Assembly (NCBI RefSeq): GCF_000003815.2
Contig: NC_049995.1
Location: forward strand, 8,446,100 to 8,510,099
Origin: Branchiostoma floridae
Lineage: Eukaryota > Chordata > Leptocardii > Amphioxiformes > Branchiostomatidae
Direction of reading: 5' to 3'
DNA length: 64,000 nucleotides
Under the pieces are notes generated by a model. It saw nothing but the letters and a program-made list of their open reading frames with translations. It was not told the DNA's origin and did not search any database. The position numbers and the translations under genes are program-made. Positions 43,301 to 54,029 of this stretch are shown here, one piece after another (the first letter of the stretch is position 1; every line of letters starts with the position of its first letter).

Positions 43301-43682
43301 CTTCAGATAATTTTCAACAGAATTCAGATACTTATTTAGTTCACTGCATCCTTGCATTGAACAAGTCATAAAAAAACACAACACAGTACCATTTTATTTC
43401 CTTATATCCTCTTTAGAGTTGAGGCCGTATTTCAACATCATCGCTGAGAACATGCCTGCAGACTGGCCACAACTCGCAACGAACCTCGGGATACCGTTTG
43501 CACAGATCCAAGCTATACAACAACAGAACAGGGATAACTGCTGGATGTGTTGTCAGCAGATCTTGCACATGTGGTGTTACAACAACGGCCAAGAAGCAAC
43601 GGTGGAAGTCTTGATGCAAGCCGTTAGGGACACTGGTCACCAGGACGTTGCAGAAATGTTGGAAATTAAACAGTTAGAGTGA
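40397..43682 (+). CDS. Gene D: tandem death-domain protein with Pro/Gln-rich linker (270 aa, 4 coding exons)
   Basis: Coding exons: 40397-40409 (exon begins 40337), 42206-42454, 42857-43141 and 43417-43682, all joined in phase 1, total 813 nt. DD1 (about residues 5-87) has DWKDLAFFLGFSGTDVGNI, CMDLLQEW and ATIEVLMEALSNAGLRSVA, with classic death-domain helix spacing. The linker (88-182) is an imperfect tandem of WVQPQLVP-like octapeptides. DD2 (183-270) has ADWPQLATNLGIPFAQIQAI, the CWMCC motif and ATVEVLMQAVRDTGHQDVAEML. There is no membrane segment, so it is a cytosolic adaptor candidate. It sits between membrane-DD genes A and B. A hAT-like transposon lies in its first coding intron. Gene E is its block-duplicated paralog. 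Function inferred from DD-DD chemistry. Confidence 0.8.
40609..42088. mobile_element. hAT-like non-autonomous element (1480 bp) in gene D intron
   Basis: The octamer ATTGTAAG flanks both ends (40601-40608 and 42089-42096). The termini are inverted: GTGTACCGAAAGTGCGAAAA at the left and TTTTCGCACTTTCGGTAGAC at the right. Each long terminal repeat contains a (AAAAGGAACG)n decamer array (about 10 copies left, 13 right, opposite strands), then an inverted unique segment including GAAGCAAA and AAATAAAATC. An 8-bp duplication is the hAT hallmark. The interior has an ORF on each strand (41082-41405 plus; 41030-41614 minus) without a recognised transposase. Confidence 0.85.
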
Positions 43683-43719
43683 CAAAATAAAACATCAGGT
43701 CCAACTTCCAATCCTTAAA

Positions 43720-44395
43720 ACAACAGCAAAGGCCGAAACAACCTTCTCCCATGTACAACAGCCTTGTGTCATGTGACCTGTGTGACCTTTGACTTCCAGG
43801 TCACGTGACCACCCTATGCTAAGCTGATGAAAAATGACGGATGCAATTTGAGAGTCTTCTCACCAAGAAACTTTAGTTTGTAAACTTGCGGATAAGTACT
43901 ATTCTCCATACTTAATGTCGTATGTATGTTACCTTAACAAGACCCCTTCACGATTATTTGCATCTGCCTTAAGCTTATGCTATCTCTAGTTTTACTCATT
44001 TTATCTTTATCATCAAGATCAAGAAAGGTTAGATTCAGAATAGGTACTGTCAATTTTTTGTTACCAAAACATTGTCTTATGGGGAAAGATATGAAATTTC
44101 TGGACATTTTGTCTTTGCTTTAAGCTTCACCTTAAAGCAATTTTATGATCTTACTTCACTGTTGTTATGTGACTTTGTGTGGAATATTTGATTCATAATC
44201 CATATAGATAACTAATAGAAAAAAAAACAATTTTTTTCAGATCATTAAGCCAGAGGGAGTTATGAGAATATGATCAGATAAGAATGTATATTTTCTATTT
44301 GGTGAAGATTAAAACCTTTTTGGTCTGCCAACTGCTGTGTTGTGTCCTTTCTTTTGTCGTCTACAGTGTGTGTGTGTGTGTGTGTGCGCGCGCGC

Positions 44396-44437
<42 letters not shown>

Positions 44438-45894
44438 GTGTTTGTGTGTGTGCGTGCGTGTGTGTGTGGGGGGGGGGACGTGACATGCAAGGACAATTTC
44501 ACCTGTTGGCCATATAACACTGTCAGGTATTTCGCCGTAGGCTATCGTTTGGCATACAGACTGCACAAGTTGGGTTACACCCTGTCTGTACTCTGTCTAC
44601 AGCAGAGATATCTGTACATTAACTTTTACTCCTGCAGACCAGTACTGTCTCAAACAGCCAACAAACGTGTTACAATTTACTACGGCCAATCAAGCAAGCA
44701 AGGTAAGCTGGATGTTCGGTTAGTCTTTACCAGACTAAGTACGCTGGCTATAAGGAGAATAATTTGCAATTGCTAGGGGAGTTTGGCCAGAGAACGGTTT
44801 GATCGGCCAGGAGGGAGAATGTTACCCTTCCCGCGGACTGACTCTCTTGGCCAAATATACCCCTTTTAAATTTTGCCAAATTGTACGATCCATCCCCCCT
44901 TAGGAAGACCTGGTGAAGGCAAAAGGTTTGTCCTTTGCTTGCCTGTTCTCCAAACACTCTGAAGGAGGAAACTTTGTGTAATTGTGAAAGAGGGAGGGGT
45001 AACTGGCATCTTGGAGAGTAACACTGCGTGTATTGAAGGTAATTGAAATGAGAGAACTACATTGTACTTAAAAATAGCGATCATTTGGTTAGAAAAATTA
45101 TCAGATCATCAGGCTACTTATTAACGATCATAACGATCATAAAGTGGTAAAATCACCAAAGGGCCAAAATAAGCCATAGCCGATTGTAAGCTACATTGAC
45201 TCAGTGACCTGTCAGTCTGGGTCTAAACAACATATAAATGATTTATGGCAATTGAGACCTTTCAGGCTCTTTTGCTGGTGTCAATCCTGCTGAAAACTCG
45301 CAAAGTTTGTAATTGGCACGGTTTTGTGATCAACTCAAAGCTCACGGACAGGACTATTTACAATAAATAGATTTTATTTTGTGATGTTTATCTTTCTAAT
45401 TATATCGGAGATGTGTGAAGGGGCTTGGTCTGACATACAATCAATAAAAAGACATGCAGGTGTGTCATTGTGCACATGTAACCTTCCTGACTCTTGCGAC
45501 AGTCTGTTTAAGGTACCGCCCAGGAGCCTTTTGTCTCTACGAGAATGAGTCATGGCTTTGGAACTTTTCCGTACCCTCTACACTGTCTGACCCTCTTGAA
45601 AAAATCTTCAGATGCGTTTTTCAAGAATCTTGAGACTTAATTATCTCAAGATTCTCATGAAAGATACTAGCAATATCAACTCCAAGATTTACCACAAAAT
45701 CTCAAGATTTTTAAAACAAATCTCAAGATGTTTCGATTTTCAACGAGGCTCTAAAAGACTCCCACTGGGGTCAGTATCAGAGAAGTTTTTCACATGCACA
45801 AAATATACTATACATTGAATATGTATGGAGCGTGTTGGTATACATATTGGAATTCTTGTAAATAGAAGGTCATTTTGTATTCTTTCCACTTCAG
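43720..45894. other. Interval between gene D and gene B
   Basis: 43740-43990 aligns with the 3' flank of gene E (63265-63480), including GTGTCA.GTGAC.T.TGTGAC, GACCTTTGACTTC.AGGTCA.GTGACC and CAGCTGATGAAAAATG. 44080-44365 is copy 2 of the dispersed repeat seen after MSH6. A (TG)n tract lies at 44366-44474. 45623-45655 holds a perfect 12-bp-arm hairpin (AGAATCTTGAGA / TCTCAAGATTCT). No gene was recognised in this interval. Confidence 0.55.
44366..44474. repeat. (TG)n microsatellite with a CG-rich core
   Basis: Alternating TG with a GCGCGCGCG interruption and a terminal G run. Z-DNA-prone composition. Confidence 0.98.
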
Positions 45895-45962
45895 CCACGC
45901 TGCAACGAATCCTGCCAATCGAAGACGCTGTTCCACCCGAAGACAAGCATACATCTCAGAAA

Positions 45963-46403
45963 ATGGCCGATACAGACGCAGCCAATTGGACCTTTAAGTT
46001 TTGGGGGATCGCGATTTCTATACCGCGCGACCCAACACCAAAACAGGTCTTCATCGTTGTTGCGGTTACTTTAGTCTTTGTCTTTTCGGCCTTTGCCTGG
46101 TATTCCACCATCACGAAAGCGACTGTGGTTGTTCTCATCGTAATCGCCCTCATTGGGCTTTCTTACAAAGCATACAATAACGTTATCACGAAACAAACTG
46201 ATGAGTATGGTGACAAACACAAACAAGTAAGTTACTTTTCACAATTTGATTTGTTTTCCCTCTACTTTATTTGTGTGTGTTTTTTTCTCAGTTTAAGACC
46301 CAGTTTGCTATGCAAATTGTGTATGATTTTGCTGAACCTTTTGTTAGTATGTGATGTAGAAACTAACACTTATTATTTTGTCTTCAACTTTGAACAGACT
46401 TAG
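45963..46403 (+). CDS. Gene B: membrane-only paralog lacking the death domain (89 aa if spliced)
   Basis: The coding exon 45963-46226 (exon begins 45895 after CCACTTCAG) encodes a short N terminus with a FKFWGIAISI strand and two hydrophobic helices (about 29-47 and 53-71). It ends CAA|GTAAGT in phase 0. The next acceptor TTTGAACAG aligns with the acceptor of gene F's last exon (TTGAACAG at 57640) and adds Thr then a stop (46398-46403). The DD exon found between the matching positions in F is absent. The 171-bp intron is itself open and in frame, so an unspliced product would add a hydrophobic tail. The flanks match F (for example TTGTTGTGTGGAAATG near 46786 and 58036). It could be a decoy/regulator or a decaying duplicate. 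Confidence 0.6.
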   Translation: MADTDAANWTFKFWGIAISIPRDPTPKQVFIVVAVTLVFVFSAFAWYSTITKATVVVLIVIALIGLSYKAYNNVITKQTDEYGDKHKQVSYFSQFDLFSLYFICVCFFLSLRPSLLCKLCMILLNLLLVCDVETNTYYFVFNFEQT

Positions 46404-48320
46404 CTACCCTGCATGTGAGTGAGTGAGCTGCCCTACGTGTACGAATGGTAACATCATACGGAGTGAGCGTAGGAGGAGGTCAAAGCAGTACACAAAATAT
46501 GGAAGGATATGACAACGTAGAAATGCTCTATCCATACATGGAAGTTCATGTGACATGGTTCTAGATGTATTCCCACTTACTAGCACTAGTACTGTAGCTG
46601 AATACAGTGATAATTTGATTATCTTGCTACAGCAACCTCTTGTGTTGCAAGTTAGTAGTCAATTTTAGTCTTTATCATAGTAGTTTAATAGATCACATAT
46701 ATTACTTTTACTGTAACATTTGTTGTGTAAAACGATTATCAAATCAACATTTCCAGCTTGAATCAACAGATGTATTACAATTGCATTTGTTGTGTGGAAA
46801 TGATTGTAATACTTTTTTTAATTATTTGTGTAAAAGGAGTGAATTGCCTGTAAACAGCAATCAATTCAAACATACCATTATGTCATTGTCCCCAGTAGGA
46901 AATCAATATACATACATAGAAAATGTTAGATATTTTCTATGTTCAAAGATTTCAACGAATGTATAACTGGTGTTTCATTCACTTCAATACATGATTGACT
47001 CAATATATACCGATGTATATGAAACCTTCGCGAATCTTATAAATTTCTATAATACAGTTATGTGAATTGTTACCACTGTGGAATTAAGTACTTACTGGGG
47101 GAGTAAAGTATAATTTTTCATATCAATCGTTGTTAAAGCAGCGCATTTCATACACTGTTGTCACCTGGCTTTATGTTGAAGATTTCATCATCCATATAGA
47201 TTAGAGAAAAAGATTATTAAGTTGGGTGGAGTTATAAGTATATGATCACATTAGAATTTAGTTAAAATTCTCTATTAGGTTAAAAAAATTCTTGCTCTGC
47301 CAAATGCATTGTTGTGTCCTTTCGTTTGTCGTCAACAGTTTGACCTACAGCAGGTAAACATCAAATCATCACAGCATATTAGGTTTAAAAAAATGATAAT
47401 TTGGTGTATGTGCGAAAACAATGGGTTTCTGTACATTTGGGTATTCAATATATTGACACCAAAGAAATGATCATACAGTTCTGAAGCAAGCTGCTCGGGG
47501 TCCCTAACCTACATTGCTTCTTACTTACATAAGAAAATTATCATATCATATTAGCATGTCTAGATACAACTTGAAGGTCATCTGCAGTACCAAATTCACA
47601 CACCAGGAGGCCCAAAGTCGACCTTGACCTTCGTCTTTCAAAATCTATCCACATACCAAATACATGTATCATTACAATCCATCCAGAGGTTCTAAAGTTA
47701 AGCCGACCATAAATATAAAAAATCTTACAAACTGACCCAAAACTATACCTTCATTTTCCAAGAAGACACATTTTACGAAACAGACGTTGACCATGTAGAC
47801 ATTAGGGTTAAAATCACTACAACGTTTTGTGCCCAGTAAATGTTTTACTGCATGAAAAAGGAGCTGTTATTGACATGATATACGATAATTTGGCAGGCTA
47901 GGATTTCGAATATTTGAAAAAGTAACCGTGCTATTTTGTATGGCAATGACCTATGGCATTCCCTTCCTATACAACGTAAAAGGTACACGCATTATATCAT
48001 AGCATAACATAGCATAACAATGATCCCAAAGTACTACTTTTCAAAGACCATTTGCCATTTCATATATGCGACAAACAGGTTCAAATTCTTTTTGTGACGT
48101 CACCCATTGATTGTACGTTAATGTGATACCTGAGAAAAGACCCCATAGCTATGTATTAGTATGTGCTACATGCCCGTAGAACAAGCAACTTCCGCTGAAA
48201 TATTGTTTGATAGCATAATCCTCGACACAAGAGCGCACTCAAAGAAACAGAAGTAACCAATTTCCACAAACAAATCATCAGGTACACTATTTTCAATTAC
48301 TCTCACTCCGCAAACATCAA
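46404..48320. other. Gene B 3' flank and intergenic sequence
   Basis: 46740-46945 aligns with 57985-58210 behind gene F. 47130-47420 is copy 3 of the dispersed repeat. 48090-48300 aligns with 35815-36050 upstream of gene A (GTGACGTCA..., CCTGAGRAAAGRCCCCA, CTCGACACAAGAGC-like), so the gene A and gene C upstream regions are duplicated too. No coding sequence was recognised. Confidence 0.55.
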
Positions 48321-48327
48321 GCAAACA

Positions 48328-48406
48328 TTGTGGTCTCTTTAGCTGACCTTGTGGTTTAGGTCATGGTTTCGAGTCGGTTTCCCTGCGGAATACCAGAAGC
48401 TCATAG
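48328..48406 (+). promoter_or_regulatory. Putative non-coding first exon/promoter of gene C
   Basis: Conserved with 36060-36147 upstream of gene A and ends at a donor TCATAG|GTGGGT, followed in both by a short conserved intronic CTGTCCGC-type stretch. Confidence 0.5.
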
Positions 48407-48547
48407 GTGGGTTCTGCAAATTGTACTGTCCGCGACGCACTGCCTTAGCATGTAGTGTCTTGTGTCTTGAAATTTTACTTCCGCATATGTACCTCTGCTG
48501 TTTTATTGACTTCTGTGCCAAACTGTATACTTTGTTAATGTCGTATA

Positions 48548-48548
48548 C

Positions 48549-48592
<44 letters not shown>
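48548..48592. repeat. (GT)n microsatellite
   Basis: About 20 uninterrupted GT units. Confidence 0.98.
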
Positions 48593-49095
48593 TATTATAT
48601 TGTTCAACATTATTATTATCATGTTTATTGCTTTTTAATGCTTGATTTTGATAATTCTAAACGCACACCAACTGCAACGTAAACATCGCACAGTGACAAT
48701 GGCGTAGTTGATGTTAGAGGACCATGGTATTGCGTTACGCAATTGGAAAAATTTAAAACTACTTTATGACATAACAAGTAAGCATATGCTGTGGTTTTTC
48801 GTTCGTAATCAATGTGTATTTTTGATGTGAAGGTTCGATAACCCCCCACCCCACCTCGGTTTTGACTGGCTCCGTAAAAGGGAAATTCCCATTACCTAAC
48901 ATAAGGGGAAAACCCTTGACGTGTAGAAAGCACCTAGATTACGTAATGGAAAAACCCTAACTTACGCTTACTTGAAGGCCATTACGGAATTAAGGGGTGG
49001 ATACTACATCGGTGAGTGCCAAGACCAAAAATATGTTTGTGTACTTTGTAAGTATGCGAAATATGTATAAAATCGTCGTGTGAAGTCAGTTTGCC

Positions 49096-49212
<117 letters not shown>

Positions 49213-49318
49213 CCAATGCTATATTCTTTCACTGCAGCCACATTGACGCACACGTTGTCTGTGGGATTGGGACGTTTTTCCCGCCAACAATCAAGCCAAA
49301 AATAGCAAGAAGGCAAGC

Positions 49319-50820
49319 ATGCTCCAAGATAATGGTGACATAAAAACATACAATTTCAACATCAATCTGAACTTTAACGGAGGTATACTTACGCGTTCTA
49401 CCAACATCTACGACGTTCTGATAGTACTTCTCATCATTATCGGTGTTCTTGTATACGTTTACTTGAACAAGAAACCCAATATGCCGGCCCAGAACAGCAG
49501 TAAACAGTCCCCAACCAAACAGAAAGGAGACCTTAAATCCCGTCGAATCCATACGGAAGTCCCAGAGCCTCACGCCGAAGAGATTGAGAACTTGTCTCGC
49601 GGAGAAGACACACGTGAGCAGCCTAGAACGTGTGATGCAGAAGTTGCACGTTCGACGACTGATATAGCCAGTAAAGCTCCAGTAATATTTAGCGACGAGG
49701 AAGAATCTGAGTCATCCGATGATGATAAGATAGTCCAATTTAGACCACCAAGTCCATGGTCAAGAATTGAGCTATCGCCAGAACTTCGACGATGGCGACA
49801 GAATTACTCTATACCCCCTATAGTTGAATTCCCTCCCGAGACCAGCGCTGTCGTGCCTGTCATGACCCCAAGGCATGATACTAGGACCCAAGAAGTAGTC
49901 GTTCGTCACCGACGTGACGTAGCAAGAGTGGATGAAATGCATGCTAACCAAGACGGTAAGCCACCCTGCATTTTTGTACATTTTGATATTATAATTGCCT
50001 TGCTTGATTTGAATTTCTTTCTGTTCATACGACTTAACAATTGAAAACTTGCCAAGCTTACCAAACTATCCCGTTTTCCCGAAAATAGACGGTTAACATC
50101 AAGACACAGACGGTGTACTTTTTTTTTTTGTATGTTTTTTTCCAAAACTTCAAGGACTGGAATTGCATTTTAGAATTCACATTTCACAGTAACGATATTA
50201 TGGCTTTCACACTGTACTGAACTGTTAGTCTTTCTAGCTAGTTTTTCTTTGCTTCAGTCTGTATTCAAAAATCTGAATTAAACATTCGTATCCATTCAAG
50301 ATCGATAACAGTTATATGTACTCGAGCATCTGGATATATTTTGGAAACGGTCAGACGTTTCAGACAGTATCGCCAACTTTCGTCCTTGTGTTCATTAGTC
50401 ACTGGCGAAAGCTAGTGGATGCTGCCTGCTAGTGAAAAATGCCATACCGTTTCCAAAAGCCATCCAATTGCTTCAAAAAATCATGCATAACTTATTACCT
50501 GAATCTTCACCGACGCTTATGATACACCATAACGCTAATTTCATTCCCTTTTATTAGAGATGACGCAGTATTTCAAAGTCATCGGCAAGGAGATGCCCGT
50601 AGACTGGCAACAACTGGCCTTGAGCCTTGGAGTCCCATTCGCACAGATTCAGGGTGTGCGTCTCATGTACCCACATAGCTGCTGGATGTGTTGTCAGCAT
50701 ATATTGCACCTCTGGAAATATAAGTATCATGATGGCAGACATGCAAAAAAGGAAGATTTGATAACAGCTGTAAAAGAAACTGACAACCAGGATGTTGCAA
50801 CAAAGCTGGAATCTATGTAA
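49319..50820 (+). CDS. Gene C: single-pass membrane death-domain protein (299 aa, 2 coding exons)
   Basis: Coding exons 49319-49955 (exon begins 49238 after ACTGCAG) and 50558-50820 join in phase 1; the DD exon has the same 263-nt length as in gene A. Residues 11-21 form an alternating YNFNINLNFNG strand. One hydrophobic helix (about 32-49) is followed by Lys-Lys. Residues 53-212 are a charged, Ser-rich tail with an acidic DEEESESSDDD block. Residues 213-299 form a death domain (VDWQQLALSLGVPFAQIQ, CWMCC, VATKLESM). Like A it shares TNIYD before the membrane helix and Asn-Gln-Asp at the exon end. AATAAA lies at 50938-50943. Probable membrane-anchored DD adaptor; function inferred. Confidence 0.8.
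50328..50490. mobile_element. Diverged copy of the AAAAAGCAGTTACTC foldback element, gene C intron
   Basis: TCTGGATATATTTTGGAAAC followed by GGTCAGACGTTTC matches the left arm of the element at 62735-62884, and ATACCGTTTCCAAAAGCCAT matches its right arm. Confidence 0.7.
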
Positions 50821-50937
50821 CGTTAGAACTGCTGGATAGAACTAGACTGTTTTATGGCTTTTTTTAAATTTTTTTTTCCTCCTATCTAATATCAGTTGGT
50901 AAGCATTAATTAGATCAATGGCCGTAATTGTAAATAT

Positions 50938-50943
50938 AATAAA
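50938..50943 (+). terminator. Poly(A) signal AATAAA for gene C
   Basis: The first AATAAA after the gene C stop codon, about 120 bp downstream. Confidence 0.5.
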
Positions 50944-51209
50944 AGGGTTACTATTTCAACATATCAATGGCTGGTATCAACTTGTTGTCTTTCTACTGAT
51001 ATTGTCAGGAGTGTACATGTGTCTCTACGTGTTGTTAAGAACCACTTGCAGCCATCCTTGCTGGCATATAGCAACATAAGGTATAAACGAAGACTTACTT
51101 GTCGCTTATACCTTAAAATACGAATGGTCGCTAGTAAGTGAACTCCACCAATCTTAATAATTAGAATCCTTTTTGTAGAATAGTTGGATTTTCTTAGTTG
51201 TTAGATCTT

Positions 51210-51420
51210 TCCTGTCTTTCTCCCACCTGTAGGTTTTCTGGTTGAGTCTATATCCTCACTTCACTCGGGTGAAAATGGGTACCTAGATTCCTACAAGGAC
51301 TGCCCCTAGGATAGGACGTTAAATATAGGTCCCGTATATGAGAGTTACACCCCAGGCACGTAAAAAAACACCAGACTTGCCGAAAAGAGTAGGAGCCTTA
51401 CCGGTGTGAGTGCATCATTT
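51210..51420 (+). repeat. SINE-core-like repeat
   Basis: CAGGCACGTAAAAAAACACC ... AAGAGTAGGAGCCTTACCGG, then TGTGAGTG, aligns with 15605-15750 and the reverse of 32490-32590. Confidence 0.5.
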
Positions 51421-52450
51421 AAATCTGTCCGCTTGCACAATTCAGTTTAAACCCGTTGTGTTACGCAATAGGGTGGTTTACCGGGTATGCAGTGCAAACA
51501 ATAAAAACAGTCCGTGGTTTGCTGCACCACATTCAGACGTACGTACCGTAATGTTTACCTGTGCAGCAGGTTCAAAGTTCACAGACCCCCTCAGCGCTAT
51601 CGCCGGGTTACACGGTAAACACTGTCTTACTGGTGAGCAAAGACCCCATAGGTATTAAATGTGGTCATAGCAGTGAACTTGGAGAGAGTTAATATTGCTG
51701 AAAATAAGCTGGATTCCTCATAACAAACATACAAGAACGGTGAAATCTATAAGCGCCACAACTGTAACGTTACATGTTTCAAACAGCAATCAGATCAGTC
51801 AAATTATGAAGTCATCAAGCAAACTCCTTTGGCACCATTGGGGTCCTCCATGTTGGGCAGTGACTCGGAAAATTGGTCTCTCACGTGCCTCCAGGTAAAT
51901 TTCCACTTTTGTCACTTTCATACCACACGGATTCGGATAAATTTTGTCTGTTGGGGAAAGCAAGTACGTAAATCGGTTTTCTGTAGGTAGAACTACTTAC
52001 CATATACTTATGGTTGAACTGAACACTGCAAAATTATCAGATATTCCGTGAGGTTTAAGGATGCTTTTGTTCTTTCCTGAAATTGAAAACGCCTCGTTAT
52101 GTAGCCACGGGGGTTATTTCCTTGTATATTGCTTGATCCATTTAAAGTAGGTAAACAACTTTTTTTGCTCCTGTTGGTTAATGAGAATTATAAAAAGGGT
52201 AGAGCAACGGTATTACAAAACGTTTCCTCGGTACCCGGTGAACGATGGCTGGCACGTTTAGCACACAAGTAACGTTATACTAGGCCCATTGACAGATGCT
52301 TTGTTCCCGTTTGAGTGACATATCATACTATAGGGGTGACGTAATGGAAACAAGAAAGCTTTTAAAAAAAGCTGGCCGGGGCGCATTTGGAAGGACTACC
52401 TCAAAATTTCATGTTGTGTTCCAGTAAAATGTGCATCATTATTAAACTAG
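51421..52450. other. Gene-free stretch
   Basis: No recognisable gene. 52398-52460 contains a degraded copy of sequence also present at 52706-52770 inside the minus-strand ORF (CAAAATT.CATGTTGTGTTCC), showing a local duplication of the ORF's 3' part. Confidence 0.5.
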
Positions 52451-52460
52451 AAGTTTATAT

Positions 52461-53309
52461 CTAAAATCTATGGGAAGTTGGCTGGAAACCTTTGTTCACT
52501 GGTATAATTGGATTTTCCGGCGTACTTTTGTGGGCGGAATTGTATCCCTTGTGTGCGCTGTGTGCCGGATATAAAAATCGTAAAAGAAACTCCGGTGCGA
52601 GACCACAGCCAAAGGCGGGAAGAGGTCCCGGATGTGCATTGTCGTTCATAATGTGTATACCAGTAGGTTCAACTGATAAGAAAACATTTTCTGCTTGTAC
52701 TGGGACAACCTCAAAATTGCATGTTGTGTTCCAGTTAAGTTGTTGCAAGAATGAAACTAGATTGCTGTTTGAACTGTGCATGCTTAAAGTAGAAGTGCCA
52801 TGGCTATCTGGCAATGCTGTTATGGGACTTCTGGCATGTGAGTCATAAACAAAATACTTGTTATCAGCGTGCAACAATGCTACTGTTGAACCAGTTATTC
52901 CATGTGCTGTTATGAAAAGACAAGTGTTGGATTCAGCAAATGCTGCTTCTAGGGCTTTCTTTAAGGTGTAATAAGGATAGACTGCTTCTGTGGCAAATAT
53001 GTCTCCAGTGTAAGACTCTTTTATTGATACACGTACAGTATTGTTGTAAAGTTGCAAATAGTCTGGAATATCATCAACGGAGAGGAACTCCACACCAGAT
53101 CTTAGTGATGGTTTTATGTAGGTGTATAGTGCATCTCCTTGAAAAAGTACACCATCAAGGTCTGTACTTGTCCAGGTAATTGCTTGTCTGCAAGTACTGT
53201 GGTTAACAACTGCCATTAAAGCATTTGCAGTGCATTGTTTGCCTCTATTATCTCCACTGAAAATGATGTCACCTTGGTGGTATTTTCCCGATAAAATAGA
53301 TTCACACAT
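52461..53309 (-). CDS. C76/OTU-like cysteine protease (deubiquitinase-type) ORF, mobile-element associated
   Basis: An intronless 282-codon frame. A GDIIFSGDNRGKQCTANAL segment carries the likely nucleophile Cys26, and FVYDSHA carries Asp156 and His158, the expected acid/base pair. The HQGD..RGKQC...DSHARS order resembles the herpesvirus-tegument-type C76 deubiquitinase fold that is widespread as an ORF in animal transposons. Residues 1-190 would be the protease; 191-282 is unrecognised. No partner transposase was seen. It stands alone between genes C and F, next to a 42-bp minisatellite, and the 3' part is duplicated beyond its stop. The open frame suggests recent arrival or a maintained function. 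The family call is moderate. Confidence 0.6.
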   Translation of the reverse strand: MCESILSGKYHQGDIIFSGDNRGKQCTANALMAVVNHSTCRQAITWTSTDLDGVLFQGDALYTYIKPSLRSGVEFLSVDDIPDYLQLYNNTVRVSIKESYTGDIFATEAVYPYYTLKKALEAAFAESNTCLFITAHGITGSTVALLHADNKYFVYDSHARSPITALPDSHGTSTLSMHSSNSNLVSFLQQLNWNTTCNFEVVPVQAENVFLSVEPTGIHIMNDNAHPGPLPAFGCGLAPEFLLRFLYPAHSAHKGYNSAHKSTPENPIIPVNKGFQPTSHRF

Positions 53310-53347
53310 TGTTCACAATATATGTGTTCTTTGCTTGACTTTATTTG

Positions 53348-53665
53348 CACAATGCACAGTGCTCAGTGGCACGATTGAGTCTGGTGTGTGCAAAATGCAC
53401 AGTGCTCAATGGCACGATTGGTCTGGTGTGTGCAAAATGCACAGTGCTCAATGGCACGATTGGTCTGGTGTGTGCAAAATGCACAGTGCTCAATGGCACG
53501 ATAGGTCTGGTGTGTGCAAAATGCACAGTGCTCAATGGCACGATAGGTCTGGTGTGTGCAAAATGCACAGTGCTCAGTGGCACAATTGGTCTGGTGTGTG
53601 CAAAATGCAGTGCTCAGTGGCACGATTGAGTCTGGTATGTGCAAAATGCACAGTGATCAATGATC
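53348..53665. repeat. 42-bp minisatellite, ~7 copies
   Basis: The unit includes GTGCTCAATGGCACGATTGG and GTCTGGTGTGTGCAAAATGC. Because 42 is a multiple of three, several frames stay open and give spurious ORFs on both strands. It lies just upstream of the minus-strand ORF start (53309). Confidence 0.95.
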
Positions 53666-54029
53666 TGTTAATAGGTCTCAAGGTCTAATTTGGTTGGATC
53701 AAGGACTCTCTTTCAAACCTCTTTGGTTGGATGCAAAATGTAATGCGTAGATTTCAGCAGAAGAAGTATAAATGTGTACTGTGTAAAATCTTATTGAGTA
53801 CAGACTTTTGCTAGCTGTAAGTTTCTGTATATTACTGTGTCACTTGTATATATAGCAGAGAACAGTCTAAGGCGTCACTGAAACAGAAAGAAAATATTGT
53901 CTTGATCACATAACATCTTACTAGTACCAACAAAAAGCAAAAATCTACAAAAGTTCAGGTGTGACATCTTGCCAACTGCTTTGCTGATTGTTTAACAGTT
54001 AGCTACAATCCGTTGTTTTCTACTATTCT

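Noticed and set aside
44260-44776. ORFs rich in Val/Cys or Thr/His
   Set aside because: Translation of the (TG)n tract.
53345-53688. Long ORFs on both strands with cysteine-rich repeats (GVCKMHSAQWHD type)
   Set aside because: Produced by a 42-bp minisatellite whose unit length is a multiple of three; open in several frames.
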